Notes: a model not told the origin generated them from the sequence alone. DNA of 64,000 nt from Colius striatus (GCF_028858725.1 NC_084774.1:8220001-8284000); one strand, 5' to 3'. Shown: positions 13,109 through 26,806, numbered from the stretch's first letter. Numbers and translations: made by a program.

Positions 13109-15546
13109 CTGCACCGAAACAGAAGCTTTACAGACAGAACACCTGTAGAAGCAACAGATCAGATGGAAGACCGTGGTTTTGAGCTGCTGCTGAACTATAT
13201 TAAACCACCTAAATAACTTAAGTGTCAAAACAAGTCTGGTGGATAGATAAGGGATACAGCTTTTGGAAAAAAACCCTCAGTCTCGTTTTAAAAACCAGGC
13301 TCAGCTCCCAGTCAGCTACTCCAGTAACCTTCTGGAACCTGCAGAGAGCTGGAGCCACGGGCCCCCACTGCAAACGTGTTCTTATTGATAGCTAGGTTTA
13401 TAGTTAGATACCAGGGCTGACAATATACAGCAATTCATAGAAAAAAACAGATCACAAACACCAGCCAGAAACTGAATTGAGAGAAAACAGAAGACAATGT
13501 GGGATGCAAGCTAAAGCTGGAAAGGGGCATCACTTGCAATTTCTATGGTGCAGCATCCCCCTGTGCCCCATGGAAAAGCAGCTTTGAAGTGTTTTAGGTG
13601 TGTGAAACATGTGAGAACGTTACTTCATCCCAGGCTCAGAGATTTAAGCTTAAATAAAGGAAAAAACCCAACTAGTCCTGGATTGTTTTTCCTTTTGGAG
13701 GTGTCAGAAGCTCAGGCTGGCACACGCTGGCTCAGGGATGTTGTTGTTCATCAGCACTGCACAGAGGTTTCCTCCTCCCCTAGAGCAGGATCACACATGC
13801 TGTCAGGAGGGTTGCAGGGTACCAATGCTACACTTCACCCTGGTCCCAGCACAGGCTGTTGGCTGCAGCCCCAGGGACGTGACGTGCCCACGGTCAGGCA
13901 GACAAACCACAGTTGTGCCCCATCTCAAGCTTGCAGCAGTGGGGTTCGTGAGGCATTTGCTCCATGTCTACACCTGGAGAAGTAGAGAAAAATTCCTTTT
14001 CCTTATGGCTCTAGGCAACAGAATCAGAAATGAGCTGCACCTTGTTTTTTAACCCAAACAGGATGTTTTGTTTCTTAATGTGGCTTCCACACTCCCATCA
14101 ATATTGCTGCAGGCAAAATGACACTGCTATGAAACAAACCAAACCATTATCAGACAAAAGCAATTGAGAGAAATAAGAGAAAGAATAATAAAATCATCAG
14201 GAGATGATTTGAACCCAGTTTAATGTTTTTAAGTGCAACCTGCAGGCTGCTGCCTCCGAGAGGGCAGTCTTAGCAAAGAGATGACCTGTGCTCCTCTCCT
14301 GCAAACAGACCACAGCAACCTTCACTCCACAGGCAGCCAAGGCCACAACCCAGGAGCTGGTTGGGAAGGCTCATTGCTGAGAGCCATGGCAAGGCCTGGC
14401 CCCAAGCCCCACCAGCCAGACTGGGCTGGCACTGGGTGGGCATTGCCACACGCCCGGATCCCAGCGTTACAGCTACGGGCACACAGCTCGTGCAACCTGG
14501 TGGGAACTCTGTATTTACCCAAACAAGAGCATTTTCCTCCTCTCCAGGGACAGAGTCAAAGCCTCTTGGCAAAATAAATGGCTGTAAGTCAGTCTAAAGA
14601 TAAAAAATGGTCCACAGCCAATGAGAGGGAGCAGAGAAGCAAACAGAGAACAGCCCCATGGTGAGCTGCATCTGTGCAAGTCAGTGCCTGGGCACAGAGG
14701 CTGAGCTGGACTTGCCAAGAAGGGTTTAAAATAAAAAATATTCTCAGTAGGTGACGCTGTGATACACAGAGACATAGAGGAAACCCTTCTCCAGGCACCT
14801 GAGCAAAGTGCTCTCCTGCTGGAAATAAACCCAGAGCAATGGTGGGAGGTGGGAAGTCCACGGTGCAGTGCAAAGGACTCTTCCTCTGCTTGTGTTTGCC
14901 TTTGTACTCAACACATGTGCAGCAAAGCTCAGGCTTGGATTATAAAAAAGCAACAGTAATTATCATTAGGAGCAGTTACAGGCATCCCTTCCTTTCCCTG
15001 GGACCCAAAGGACAGCTCAGACCTTCTCCTCCCTGCTTTGCTGCAGTCCCGTCCCTGCTGTGCTTGCAGTGAGGATGTGCTGGAAGCTGCCACGTGTTTC
15101 AGCTTTTCTAACTGTCCCCTACAGACCACTAAACATAATCACCAAATCATGTGCACGAACAGGAACGTGTCCTCAGCCATCAGGGACCCCCACAGAGGGG
15201 CCATCAGCTGCCTCTCTTGAGGAGGGTCCCCAGACAGCCCCCACCAGCACAACACCACACAGCCCTCCATCCACCTTCCCCTCACCACAGCTGCTGCCAG
15301 GGACCTCAGGCAATAAAAGTAACAAACTGTTGGTGTTTTGAGGACCAAGTGTTCAGAGGAAGGATGATGAGCCTGTACTAATGGTGTATTTGTACTTCAC
15401 ACCAGCTGCTTCCCTGGATAAATCTGTGTGGCCACATCTCTGCCCCACTGTACTGAGGGTCTCCTGTGGCTCTCACTCCTCTGAGCCTGTGGTTCCACGC
15501 TGCTCCAGAGCCGAGGACACGGGATGGAGCTGTGGCAGACACCTAC

Positions 15547-15571
15547 CCTCAGCAGCTGCAGTGCCACAGGG
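15547..15571 (-). other. Candidate micro-exon (unassigned)
   Basis: This 25-nt segment is bounded by a strong acceptor (TATTTCCTTTGCAG) and a GAGG|GTAGGT donor. One frame reads PVALQLLR. The splice signals are good, but the segment is too short for a family call and may be chance. Confidence 0.15.
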
Positions 15572-17510
15572 CTGCAAAGGAAATATTTTAGACATTTGAT
15601 TAAAAACTTTTTTCTAATGATTCTTTTTCCCCTAACAAAGCTCCCAAGTGCTTTTCTTGCTCTCACACCCCAGCTCTGCCCAGCTGTACCTGCCCCAACA
15701 CACTTGACTCGTGGAGGCGCAGTAGAGACACATCTGTACTGTTGATCAGCTCTGGGCAACCTGCTGAGCCAGTTCCCAGTGAGCCTGGGCTTCACCAGCT
15801 CTGCTTTTAAATCATCTCTTTCAAGGAAGGTCTCTGCTTTTGCAGGATGGTGGGAGGGTGCCAGCACACTCACAGCAGGCACCCAAAAAACCCACCCCAG
15901 ACAGGGCAAGGCTGCAGTGGCTCCAGCCTGGTGATGCTGGTGTCTCACATGCCCTGTTGGGAAGGATCTGCTGGCGTGGGGAGCTCCAGGAGCCCTGTCC
16001 CACCTGCACAGCACCACTCATGAGTGGCTCCAGCATATATTCCCTCACAGTCAATTACTATAAACATGGAAACTGGCTGTAAACATTCCCAATCAAAAAT
16101 GGCAACATAAGGCAACGAGAACTGCAGCATCTTCCCAGCGCTTCCAGTTGTATTTTGGACAGGCTGAAATCAGTGTTCACTTGCTGTAACTCCAGACTTC
16201 AAGTGTCTGCCCATAACATGTGGCTGAACCCAGATTTATGTGCTCAAGAGCAACAGATCTTACAACAACTTAGGAGATCAGAAGCTAGAGGGCAAAATAA
16301 CCAACACTCTGAGGACAAGGCAAGTCAAAACAAACAGAGATAAATATTTATGTCTTTCTTTTCCTTTTAAAATCTACATGTAAGAAAGAACCAGCTGTAA
16401 GGGCTGTCAGGGACCCTCCAGAGCCTCAGACTGCTCCTGCACTGGCCTCATTTCAGTCCTTGCCTTGTCTGCACAGCACAAGCTCTGGATCTATGGCACT
16501 TCCACTGGAACCAAAATATCTCCAAGAACAAAATCCTTTTAGCAGGAACCTGTTCTCCTCCCACACTTTTGAATATGCACAATTTAAACGAGTCACATGT
16601 TCATTCTAAAACCAGCCACAGCAGCTAATAAAAGCCTGGGAGGGAAATATCTGCTCTGATGAGATTATTCTGCTATAGAGCCAGGGTCCCAGTGCAGCTG
16701 ATTATTACCAGGTGAGTGTTCCGTCTGGGGCACCCACCTATCTCCCCAGCAGCTCCCACAGTCTGACAGAGCAGTTGCTGCTGCAGTAATCATAAGCCTG
16801 AGACTCTTTATACCCAAAATGGGAGGCAAGTTCTTCAAATGACCCCCTGAGAGGTCAGGGGCTCTGAAGGGATCAGGGATGAAACCCAACCATTCACAAT
16901 GTGCTGAACAGATGAAATAAAATTAATTCATGAAGATTCTCACCAAGGACAAGCTCAACAATTTATGAAGGTTCTTCTCAGTTCAACCTTTACATCTTCT
17001 CCACTGTCTAAGTTATCTCTGCAGGGATTGTCACTGTGACTTTAGAACCTGCAGGAAAGCGATTGGGCATAAGAAATAAAAGGGTGCTGCCCTCCCTTCA
17101 GAGCTGTGCACAACAGCAGCACCAGCAGCTTACAGGCTTCAGCAGCTCGCAGCAAACATCAGACCAACATCTATGACCCTCAGACACAGCATGGTTCAGC
17201 TGAGCAGAAACCTGCCTGCTGCAGCCTCTGTCTGCATTCCATCAGGTAAGCAGACACCCTAAATTCCAAACCCTAACTCACCTCAATGCCCAGGCAAGAG
17301 CAGCCAGTCATTAGCACTCAGAAATGTGGTCTGGTCAGCTGTGCTCATGTTTGCTGTGCTTTGCTCAGAATTGGCCCAGCATCCCTCCTTCCCTAGCTAC
17401 TGATGAAGGGTAACTGCAGCCACCCTCACACTGGTGCTCAGGACAGTTGCGTCAGGACTTTGCTCACGTTTCTGTTGTAAAATCACCTGGAAGGGAGGAC
17501 AGTGACTCAC

Positions 17511-17549
17511 ACACTGTCTGCTCTCCTCGCCCTGGGACCAGTGGGTAAG
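17511..17549 (-). other. Candidate exon (unassigned)
   Basis: The segment is 39 nt with a GCTGCTCTGCAG acceptor and a GTGAGT donor, and is open in phase 0 as LTHWSQGEESRQC. It lies just downstream, in the minus direction, of a 33-nt phase-0 candidate at 17696-17728, so the two could be consecutive. Confidence 0.18.
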
Positions 17550-17695
17550 CTGCAGAGCAGCACCAACACCTCCAACCTTTTGTACAGCTGCTGCTTCATC
17601 CCTTGGATCTTTCTGCCAGTTTTCTCTCATTTTGTTTTTGCTAAAACATAAGTTTTAGCAGCAGCTCTCTGGTTCTTGAGAGAACCAACACATAC

Positions 17696-17728
17696 CTTGA
17701 CACTTTCACCTTCTGCCAGCTGGGTTTT
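17696..17728 (-). other. Candidate exon (unassigned)
   Basis: This 33-nt segment is flanked by TGACATCTGCAG and a TCAAG|GTATGT donor. It is open in phase 0 as KTQLAEGESVK. Length, phase and both splice sites suit a real small exon, but no family is recognised. Confidence 0.22.
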
Positions 17729-20700
17729 CTGCAGATGTCAGAAACATCACATGCCCAAAGCTGCTGCACTTCACATCACACCCACAGACCGTTACAGTGC
17801 TGCTTTTATCTGAAGGACATGCTACACGTTTGAAGTCTGTAAAAGCACTTTTTAAGGGCCATTATTTCTTCTCAAGATGAAGCACAAGAGAAAGTCTTGT
17901 AAAGACATGTTCTGCAGCAACTTTACTGAGATATAAACCATCCAGAAATAGAAAGCTACGCTGCTGACCAAGACAAGGCAGAGAGAGGAGCGAGAATGCC
18001 AAGAGGTGATGCTTCCTCATCTCTAAAAGAATCTGTTGCCTGGGAGCAGGATTCACAGAGAAGCAGCCAGAGTTCTCACACAGTGAGCACAGTTTGCATC
18101 AAGCCAAACTTTGCTCCAGTTCCTACCTAAAGCACAGAACCACACTTGCTGGTGTCCTGTGGCTTGAGCAGTCTCTTCTCCTTTGGGCTGTTTCTGCCAA
18201 GTCTCTGCAAAAGGTAAAACAGGAAACAAAGCCTCTTTAGCCTCTTGTTGAAGCCTGGCTGTATGAGGCCTCTCAGCACGTTTTCCTCTCATCAGCCTCA
18301 CGTGTAGCTTGCACAAAAGCTTGGTTTTTTTGCACACTTCTCATGGGTTTCTCTTGATTCTCAGTAAATGTCTGAGCACTGGGAATGAGCCACTTTTCAT
18401 CTTGAAAGCCTCTATTGCTGTTTTCTACTATCTCCCTTTCATCATGCTGCATTTAGTACTATTACTCCAAGAGCACTAAGAGCAAAACAGATTCCACTGC
18501 TAGAAGCACCTGGAAAAGTGGAATCACTTGTTTAGGGACACTCTGGCAGAAGGGCTGTGGCACCTTCCACTACCAGCAACACTGAGAAGGGGACAGAGCT
18601 CAGCAGGGGATAAGCTCCACGTCCAAACAACGTTCATCACAACACCAAGAAGATGAAAATCTCCCCATACTTTCCTCAAAATCAGCTGCTTTGGGAAGCT
18701 TGAGACCAGGTACTTGAAGCATTTGCACAGCACCCAGAATCCCACTGGGTGCTGTCTGGGAGAGGTTCTGAGCACCAGCATGTCAGAGCACTGAGTCAGA
18801 GTTCTGATCTAAATTTGTTCCATCAGTGTGACAGAAGATTTGCTCCACATCAAGCTGTTTACACTTTGTGCAAGGGAGTAGATTGAGCTCATGTTTCAGT
18901 CTGCTGGAAGCCAAGATATTTTCTAGAAACATGGTCCATTTCATTCTACTTGCTTGTTACTGCAGGAGCACTATTAATAGGCCTATTGCTTTTATTTGGA
19001 TAACTCTCCAGCACTCTTCAACTAGTTTTATAGTTCACAAACAATAACATCTCTACAAATATTCACCATGGTCCCAGCCCAGGAAAGGCTGAAGACAGGA
19101 CTGTAATTTGAGTGCCTGCACAAACCAAACAAAGCACCTGTGGTAGTGTCCCAGTCCAGAGAGGGAGGGAGCAGGTACCTGTGGACCCCCAGGGCCTCAG
19201 ATCTGCCTTTGCTGTTAGAAGCAGGATGATTTCCCTACAGATCTAGTTGTGTCAGGAGATCAGCTCCCCTTTCCAATACTGAAAGTTGTGCCTCTTGCAC
19301 AGTTCCATCCAGTGTTACAACAGGATTCCTTTGCATCCCTGGCAGAGTGCAAGGGCTCATGAGCTCTGCACAAGAGCAGAGAGATCATCAAGACCTCGTC
19401 AGTTATGCACCAGCCCTTCATAACTCAGAACTTCAGAACTATTCATTACACAAATTTACAGAGAAGAATGAAGAACAAACTCATTAGCAGCTCTTGATGG
19501 AGACAGGACATGATAGCTATCAGATAAACACAGTGAGATAACTGGATTAGGAGAACCCTAAGTGGGACCTGTTGGAATTGGAGGCTCTGTAACAATATGA
19601 AAGGAGAAAGGAAACGGTGCCTTAAGGACACCTGCAGTGCTGTGAGAGTGCCCTTAGAGCCCAGAACACAGCAAACACTGTATCAAGCAAAGTCTCTTGG
19701 AGTCATTCTCTCCTTGCAGGTTCTCTGCCCTCTCCCATGCCCCCCTTTCAGTGGGAAGGTGGGAGGCATGTGAAGAAGTTGCTCACTGTGCTGTAACAGG
19801 CATCAGCCACAGGGCAAAGGTTCAGTGACACATCCCTGCCAGGAGTGGTCTGCAGACAAAAACGATCCATCAAGTGCACCACAGTGAAACTGCACTAACC
19901 TGCAACAAACATTGTGAGGACAAAGAGATGGGCAATCAGAGGGCAGAAAAACACTAATTGCATGAAGGCTACTTAATTGTTTATAAGGTTATGAGAGACT
20001 CCTGACAGAATATGGGCTTTACACAGCAGCCTTTGCAGGAATTTCAACCCAGCTTATCACAGTCCTGCCCTGCTGCTAGCACAGTGCTGCCATTAATGCT
20101 GACCAGCATCAGCTGGCTGATTAAGACACAAATATCAATATTACTAATAAAACAGTGAGTGTCAGAAATAATGGCCATTATCAGCATGTATGATTTCAGC
20201 TGCAGAGGGGAGAGGGAAAAAAAGGCACTTTCATGGCATCTTGCCAATAAATTCATCTCTGGGGAACGATCAAAACAGAGGATGCCTTTCTCTAAAGCAA
20301 TCACTGATGCCCTATGAGCACAGGAAATATCCAGCTATGCATGAAAATGACAGCAGGTCCTTGCAGATTCTCAGCAAAGGCTGGGTACAGCCTGGCAGAG
20401 CCTCCACGAGGGAGGGGAGCTCCAGGATGAGGAAGGAGGGCACAAAAGGGGAAGACAGAGAAAAATCAGAGAATATTAAATAGGAAAGATCAGATAATGA
20501 GAAGACAAGGAAAAGAAAGGAACAAAGGAGAGGTGTTTATACAAGTATCCAAACTTTGAGCCTCTGTAGTGGCCACAGACAGAAATTCCCGACCTAAACA
20601 GATTAAGAAAGATGCTGCCACATTCAGACAGTGGAGTTGGACTGATGAGATCCATAACCAGGTAAAAAGCTATTACAGAAGTGCAGGGGCTAGTGCTGGC

Positions 20701-23570
20701 CTTCATCTCATGCAAAGCTAATGCTCTATGCAAGTGCTGTGCACATCCTTAACTCTGTTCTCAAAAAGAACACCAGAGAAGCCCAGCACACAGCTGGTCC
20801 CTTTGCTCCTTTGCAAGGAGTAGGAGAGGAAGAGAAAATCTCTCTCTTGCAGTGAGCTGGCAGTAGGGTTTTGGAAGCTGTTAAAGGCTGCAGAGAGATG
20901 GACAAACAAAGGTGCATGATATCACCATCCATGCAGAAAAGGCAGCAGAGAAACAAGATGTGAAAAGAGCAGCTCCAGAGAGGGATCCAGCATGAGCTCC
21001 TTCTGAAACAGGAACAACACAGGAGTCAAGTGCAGCCACTCTTCATACAATCCCTTGGCTAGCACAACAGCCAGGACAGGGCTCTGGCAAGTAATACAGT
21101 CAGTGATTTACAGCCTAAAATCAGAGAGTCCTAATAGAAAAATAACAGTCTGTCAGGGTAAGTGATGGTGCTTGCAGAGGCCTGGCAGCCTCCTGGAGCG
21201 GCCACATGCAGCGGCTGCCGGCAGGGAAACGCAACAGCCAGCCCAGGCAGTGGGCTCCTGTCAGGAGCAAGGGCCGGGGGGCGCTCCTGCTTTGCTTTGG
21301 GGATGGGTTGGTGTCTCTGGTTTACAGGCCCTGCACATCCCCTGAGCAGGGGGCTTGGACACCCAACAAGCACTTGCCAGGCATAATGGAAGGACCAGAG
21401 TTATTGCTACAGAGTAGAAGAGGGGCAAAGACTGTGGGCACAGGTGAAGGAGGAAGCACAGGGCCAACTGGTTAAAAAACAAGGTCAAATCCCAGCTTTT
21501 ATAAAGGGGCCAAAACAAGACACTCACACCTACATCTTCTGCTGAGATGCTGGGAAATTAGCACCAGAGAAAACTGCCTTGCAACAGGAAAGGCTTTTCT
21601 GAAAGGAACCTCTCTTGGACCAGCCTTCTCCATCCCCTTGCTGTGAAGCACACACGAGGGTTGGCTCTGAGGAGCAGTTCTGGCCCTGCAGCACCATCCC
21701 ATGTTTGCTCAGTTGCTAAAAGCACACCAGCCATGGTTGGGAAGGATGCAGGTGTGTGGATTAACAGCAGCAACGGGCCCCCAAAGAAACCATTTAACCA
21801 ACCAACAGCATCCTCTGAATGCCAAGTTCTGGATATCTGGGGAGCAGTCAGGAATCTGCAACCCACTCACAGTCTGAAACTCCTTCGTGTGGAAAGCTCA
21901 TGTGCAAACAGCCAAACAAAAGCATTCCGCAGAGATGACCCAGGTTAATCCCACCGTCTAAATCCTTCCCTGAAAACCACAGGCAGAGCTGTTCCGAGCA
22001 CCAACGGAAGCCCCACAGTACCATCTGGTGGTGATCCTCCTCTGCTACAGCCACGAGCAGAAAAATCACTCCAGCGTATGAAACCAGCCGGTTTTAAGGG
22101 TGGCACACCGTCAGACCCCCGTCGGAGGGACCACCAGCAGCTGTGGGTTTAAAAACCACACGTGTGGCAGAAGCAGCTGTCACGGGGAGAGAGGCACCAA
22201 GCCCACGTGCAGAACAGCCTCATTTCCTCAAAGTCCAGCTATGCAGGAGCAAAAGAAGATGTGAGCTACGTTTTTAGGTAAGAGAAGACAAAATGTATGG
22301 GCTGGTGAATGATGGCAGCCCACAGAAGGCTCAACATTATCCCACCCACCAGCAGCAGACCAGAGAGGTTGGGGAGTGCAGGTGCCAGCAATTGGGATTT
22401 TGGCCTCTTGGCAGCAGTAATTAAACATTCACATCTTTTGTTGTGGCAAATTGTTTGGACAGGCAAAACTGCAGTGGCAGAGACCCACAATTTCCAGGCA
22501 ACGTTGCTGAGGAGCACAGCGTGGCCCCAGGTTGGGAAAACAGGGAGGAAACAGCACAAACAATACAGCTGTAGGCAGAAAAAAATGTCAAATGGCTCCC
22601 AACTTTACAGCAGAGCAGATTCTGAACGTGTTTGGGCAGTTGCAAGCAGGCCAAACAGCAACTGGGGCTTTCTGCTGTACCCCATTAGTGCTCAGGAGAC
22701 GGTGGATTGCTGCCAGGATAAATGCATTATGAAAGCAGGGAAGGGGGATGGGAGGATGCTGAGCCATAGAGGGGGAAAAGTGAGAAACATTGATGCAAGA
22801 GGAATGAGATGCACAGAAAGAAGAGACAAACAGGGAGTGTGAATAAAAAAAAAGGAGGAGATGGGAAAAAACCAAAAAGACGAATTCAAATGGTGGGAAA
22901 GTTGAGTAATGTTTGCAAGGAAAGGAGAGAAACAGGACTGAAAGGTGAACTAGAAAGTGATTGTACCAGGAAGACATCCAGCTCCCACTGGCTCACCCCC
23001 TGCCCTGCAGACACCTGCACTCCCCAGCCCCGGGCTCGAGGCAGCAGCCGGGCTCAGCTGGAGCCTCCAGCCAGCAACAGCTCAGCCTGAGCCTCTGCCA
23101 CAACCTCCAGCCTCACACCACCTCCAGCACCTTGACTGCCAGTGCTGCAAGTCCAATACTTCTGTGCTGGCAGAAGAGCACAAGCCTTCCCTGGGCCATA
23201 AAGTTCTGAGCCAACCACCTTCACTCAGCTTGGCCTTCAGATGCCCTCCCAGCCCATGGGGATGCTTCCCAAGGGCAACGCTTCCTACAGAAACTGATCC
23301 TATCATCCTCCAGCTCTGCAGCAACGTCCTCTCAGTGTCTGACAACTGTTAAAAGCTTCATTTATTTACAGGTTTAAAAGAATAATAATAGTAATAAATT
23401 GCAAAGAAAGGGAGGCCCTTCACATTTCTGTCCAACTCATGTTTCCCAGCACCTGGAGTCTATTGCCAGGATGTTGTACTTGGAAAGAAGAATGTTAAAA
23501 TACCAGCAGCACTGTCTGATACCATTGTGCAATGGCTAAATTAGAGAACAGAGGCAGAGACCTGTCTTAC

Positions 23571-23630
23571 CAGAGGATGCCTGTGCTATTTTAATGGCAG
23601 TGAAGTAAGCACCATGGATCTTATCAGTGG
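23571..23630 (-). other. Candidate exon (possibly WD-repeat protein)
   Basis: This 60-nt segment has a pyrimidine-rich acceptor (GCCTCCTGCTCAG) and a CTG|GTAAGA donor. Only one frame is fully open; it reads TDKIHGAYFTAIKIAQASS and takes two bases from the previous exon. The peptide could form a beta-strand-rich repeat edge, but no diagnostic motif is seen. Confidence 0.25.
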
Positions 23631-25420
23631 CTGAGCAGGAGGCAACAGGCTTGAGCTGAGGAATGAACTTTATCTGGTGGCACTAGTTCCCAAGGAGTGC
23701 CTGCCAAAGAGGAAAGATTCCACTTAATGACACTGTGGCGTTTGAGCCTCCATGTGTTTTACTGCAAACGCCCTTCTTTTAGGGAAGAGATGAGACAGGA
23801 AGATCCTTTTGTCTACTCCACTATTTCTGCTTCTTCAGAAGAATAAAGAGTCCAGTGGAACACAGATGGCAAAATATAAGTCTGAGGGAAAGCAGAAAAC
23901 AGAAGGGACTAGAGGTGACTGGCCACAGAAGATGAAGAGACAAACACAATCCAAGGAAGAGCAGAGGAGACAGAGCATTTCTGTGCATCATAGTGGTTTG
24001 GTATAAACACACGACTAAGTGTGCATCATCCACACCAAGTAAAGGCCATGGGAGCACTTTAACTGCAACAAGAGCAGTAGCATCCCCCAAGAGGGATCCC
24101 TCCCATGATCCCCTAAGCAAAGGTCACTTGAAGATGTGTTATCTGCCTGGGGCAGGGCGAGGGCTGCGTACATCACACTGCAGCCAGAGCTCCCTGGAGA
24201 GCTGGCCCCAGGGCAGTGCAGCAGTAGAGCTGCTCACAGCATACAGCCACCAGCTCCTGGTGACCCAGGAGGAGCAGCAGCAAAGTTCCATTCTCCTTTT
24301 GATACAGGAAGGTACGAGCAGGGAGAGAAGTGGGAGAGCCACTGATCCACTGTTATTCATATTTCCCTTATGCCAGTTGCTCATGAGCTATACAAATAGC
24401 ACAGAGCAGGCTGCCCATGTGAGACAGCCACAGCACCAGTATGCTGCAGTGCCTGACCAGAAAAGGCTCTGCTACTGCCCTGCCTTTGGGATTCTCTCAG
24501 ATGGAATTTAATTCCACATGTTTGTTTCACCATGGACATGGCAACAGCCTCTTGTGCAGGCAAAGACCTCAGTCTCTTCCTCCAGCCTCAGTGTAGCCTC
24601 CTCTCCAGGTTGGATCAACCTCAGTTCTTTGAATCTCCCTAAATAGGTCATTTTACCTTTGTAAACCTAAAGCCCTTGAAGGAGAAGAGCTGCCATAGCT
24701 TATATGCTGCTTTGCCTTTGTAACAGGTTCAATCTACTAAATTCATGGGTTTATATACAATAGCCAAACCAGACTGATTAAACCCAAAAGAGAACCCATT
24801 TGAAGAGGTTCTTTGTCACCAAATCTATGACTTTATAGGAGACATTGGTTATTAAGCCAATTTCATCAGGGAGAGTGCTCAAGTTTTCTGTTTGATGAAA
24901 AAATAAATGCTTAAGGAGAGGACATTTCTCATGGCAGCACAGGAGAACCATTTAAGGGGAAGACAAATACAAGCAGCTCTTAACACAGGATTGTGTTTCA
25001 GATATACCTTACTACAGCAGTCAGATTACTTCCTTGGGCACTTGGGACAGCAGGTGTGATTTGCTTTCCAGCATGGAATCTTTGCTCCTGCACTGGGCAG
25101 CACAGTCCATGTACACTTCCTGCCAGACACTGGATTCATGTGCACACTATCAAAGGGAGAGTAGAATTAATTATCTGAGATTCCATGGCATTGATGGAGC
25201 AAGAACTGTTGAAGATGGCTGTGCAAACAAGCCCAGCCCTGCACCAGTGACAAGTGATGGGAGGGTTTCTCAAAGAAAAAGAAATCAGGAAATGATTTTT
25301 GCAACTGCTCCCCCTGAGCCCTCATCCTTCAGAGGACAGTGCCACTCCCCAGGCTACGAAGCATCACAGCCACTGTCAGTCTTCATAACGTGTCCTTGAG
25401 ATCTTTACTGTTAGCATTAC

Positions 25421-25459
25421 CTGCAATTTCTTTCATTGCCATGCAGAACTCATTCAAAC
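25421..25459 (-). other. Candidate exon with EF-hand-like end
   Basis: This 39-nt segment has an excellent acceptor (GCTTGTTTTCACAG) and a GCAG|GTAATG donor. The only credible frame reads LNEFCMAMKEIA, which matches the end of an EF-hand loop and its exiting helix (x-E-F-x-x-A-M). It begins with two bases completing a codon and ends one base into the next. Position and strand, directly downstream of MAPRE1, agree with EFCAB8. No neighbouring exon with the acidic part of the loop could be fixed. Confidence 0.35.
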
Positions 25460-26727
25460 CTGTGAAAACAAGCACTGCAAACTGAGACCCAGCCTCAAAC
25501 ACATCAGTCACATTCGAGCAAAAAGATCATAAAGGTGCCATGCTGTAATAGTGCTGAATCAAAGGTGAACCCAAAAACAACCCTGCAGCACATTTCTACA
25601 GCTTCCAAACCAGCACATGCATTTCTTGGAAGCCTAAATGGTGCAGCCCATGGCCATTCTGCACCCACACAGGGATGGGACATAGCTATTTGTAAACTGG
25701 CCGTTTACACTGCTGCCTGCCAAGTTTGCACAGGTCTCTGCAATGGTTTTGCAGACAGAGCAAACCACTCTGTAACGCTGAACTGCTGAAACCGTGGTGA
25801 GAATACCACTCACTGCTCAAAGCTTTCCCAAATTGATAAAAGGGAATCACAGGTTGCAGCTGTTCTCTTGCCCTTCTGTTAAAATCCCTGGCATGAACGT
25901 TACTGCCTTAAATGTTGCATGTTCAAAGCAGGAGGTGAAGGCATATCTCTCACAAAAAGCACACCATAAATTAGCAGATGAGGAAACTCTTTTCATCAAA
26001 TATTTCAAGAGCTGTTTCCCAGCCAGTTTGTTGTTTATATGTATAAAACAACTTCCACTTGTTGGTCATGAGAGGTATCTCTGAAAGGCAGCCTTTGACC
26101 CCTGTCTGAAACTCTCCCAGGATGAAAAAACGTTTGATTCAAGAAGGGACTCTGTGTGGAGCTTTTCTGGCACACAGAATCTCACCCTTGCAGCCAGCAG
26201 AAACGGAGGGAGAGCTGCAGAACAGACTCTTACAAGGTTACTGTTTCTGCCACACTGTCTGTAGCTATAAGAAATAGCCTCTCTGAAAAGCTTTCCCATC
26301 CAAGGTAAACAAGCCAATGTCTGATAGCCCAAGCAAATTTAAAGAGAAAAGCCCTGTGAGACCAGAGCCAGCTGAGAGACATTTAGAAAGATGAAAGGGT
26401 TAAACCCCCATTTTGATAACCCTTATGACCAAAGAGCACTGCAGGAAACTTCTAGTACAGAAGAAACCTTTTCTGGCCATCTCTAAGGACTCCAAGAGCA
26501 TTTCCCCTTCCTGTAGATTTGGCTGACAGGGCTTACACCATCTGCTCATTTCCGTATACTTATGTGAACTTACAACTACTTATTCAACCCTTAAGAAAAC
26601 AAAGCAACAGGAACCACCCAAAGCAGTGACCAACCAAACGATTCATCCAAACCATGAGTGGCTAACTGCAGCTGCTTCACTGAGCCCATCCAAATCTTGT
26701 TTTAACAGCACTAGAGAACACATTCAC

Positions 26728-26806
26728 CTGCACCAGGGTTGCTCATTCCCCCTGTGCCATTTGGGAAGACAAAGGGATCATCAAACAAGAGTGGCCTGTG
26801 TCTATT
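26728..26806 (-). other. Candidate exon upstream of the EF-hand-like exon
   Basis: This 79-nt segment is flanked by an AACTTCAG acceptor and a GCAG|GTGAAT donor. One frame is open, contains PLLFDDPFVFPNGTGG and ends in phase 1, the phase needed by the exon at 25421-25459. The other two frames contain stops. No domain is recognised. Confidence 0.22.

Noticed and set aside
15397-16017. Minus-strand open frame of 206 residues
   Set aside because: It has no recognised domain and spans a good internal acceptor and donor. The one lysine/leucine-rich stretch lacks a GT donor at its end.
16738-16780. WD-repeat-like segment SVRLWELLGR on the minus strand
   Set aside because: In the WD-like frame it meets a TAG exactly at the only usable donor, so it cannot be an internal exon in that frame.
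18127-18204. Minus-strand 78-nt exon-like segment with good splice borders
   Set aside because: The most coding-like frame ends in TAG at the donor and the two other frames show no family resemblance, so it cannot be placed.
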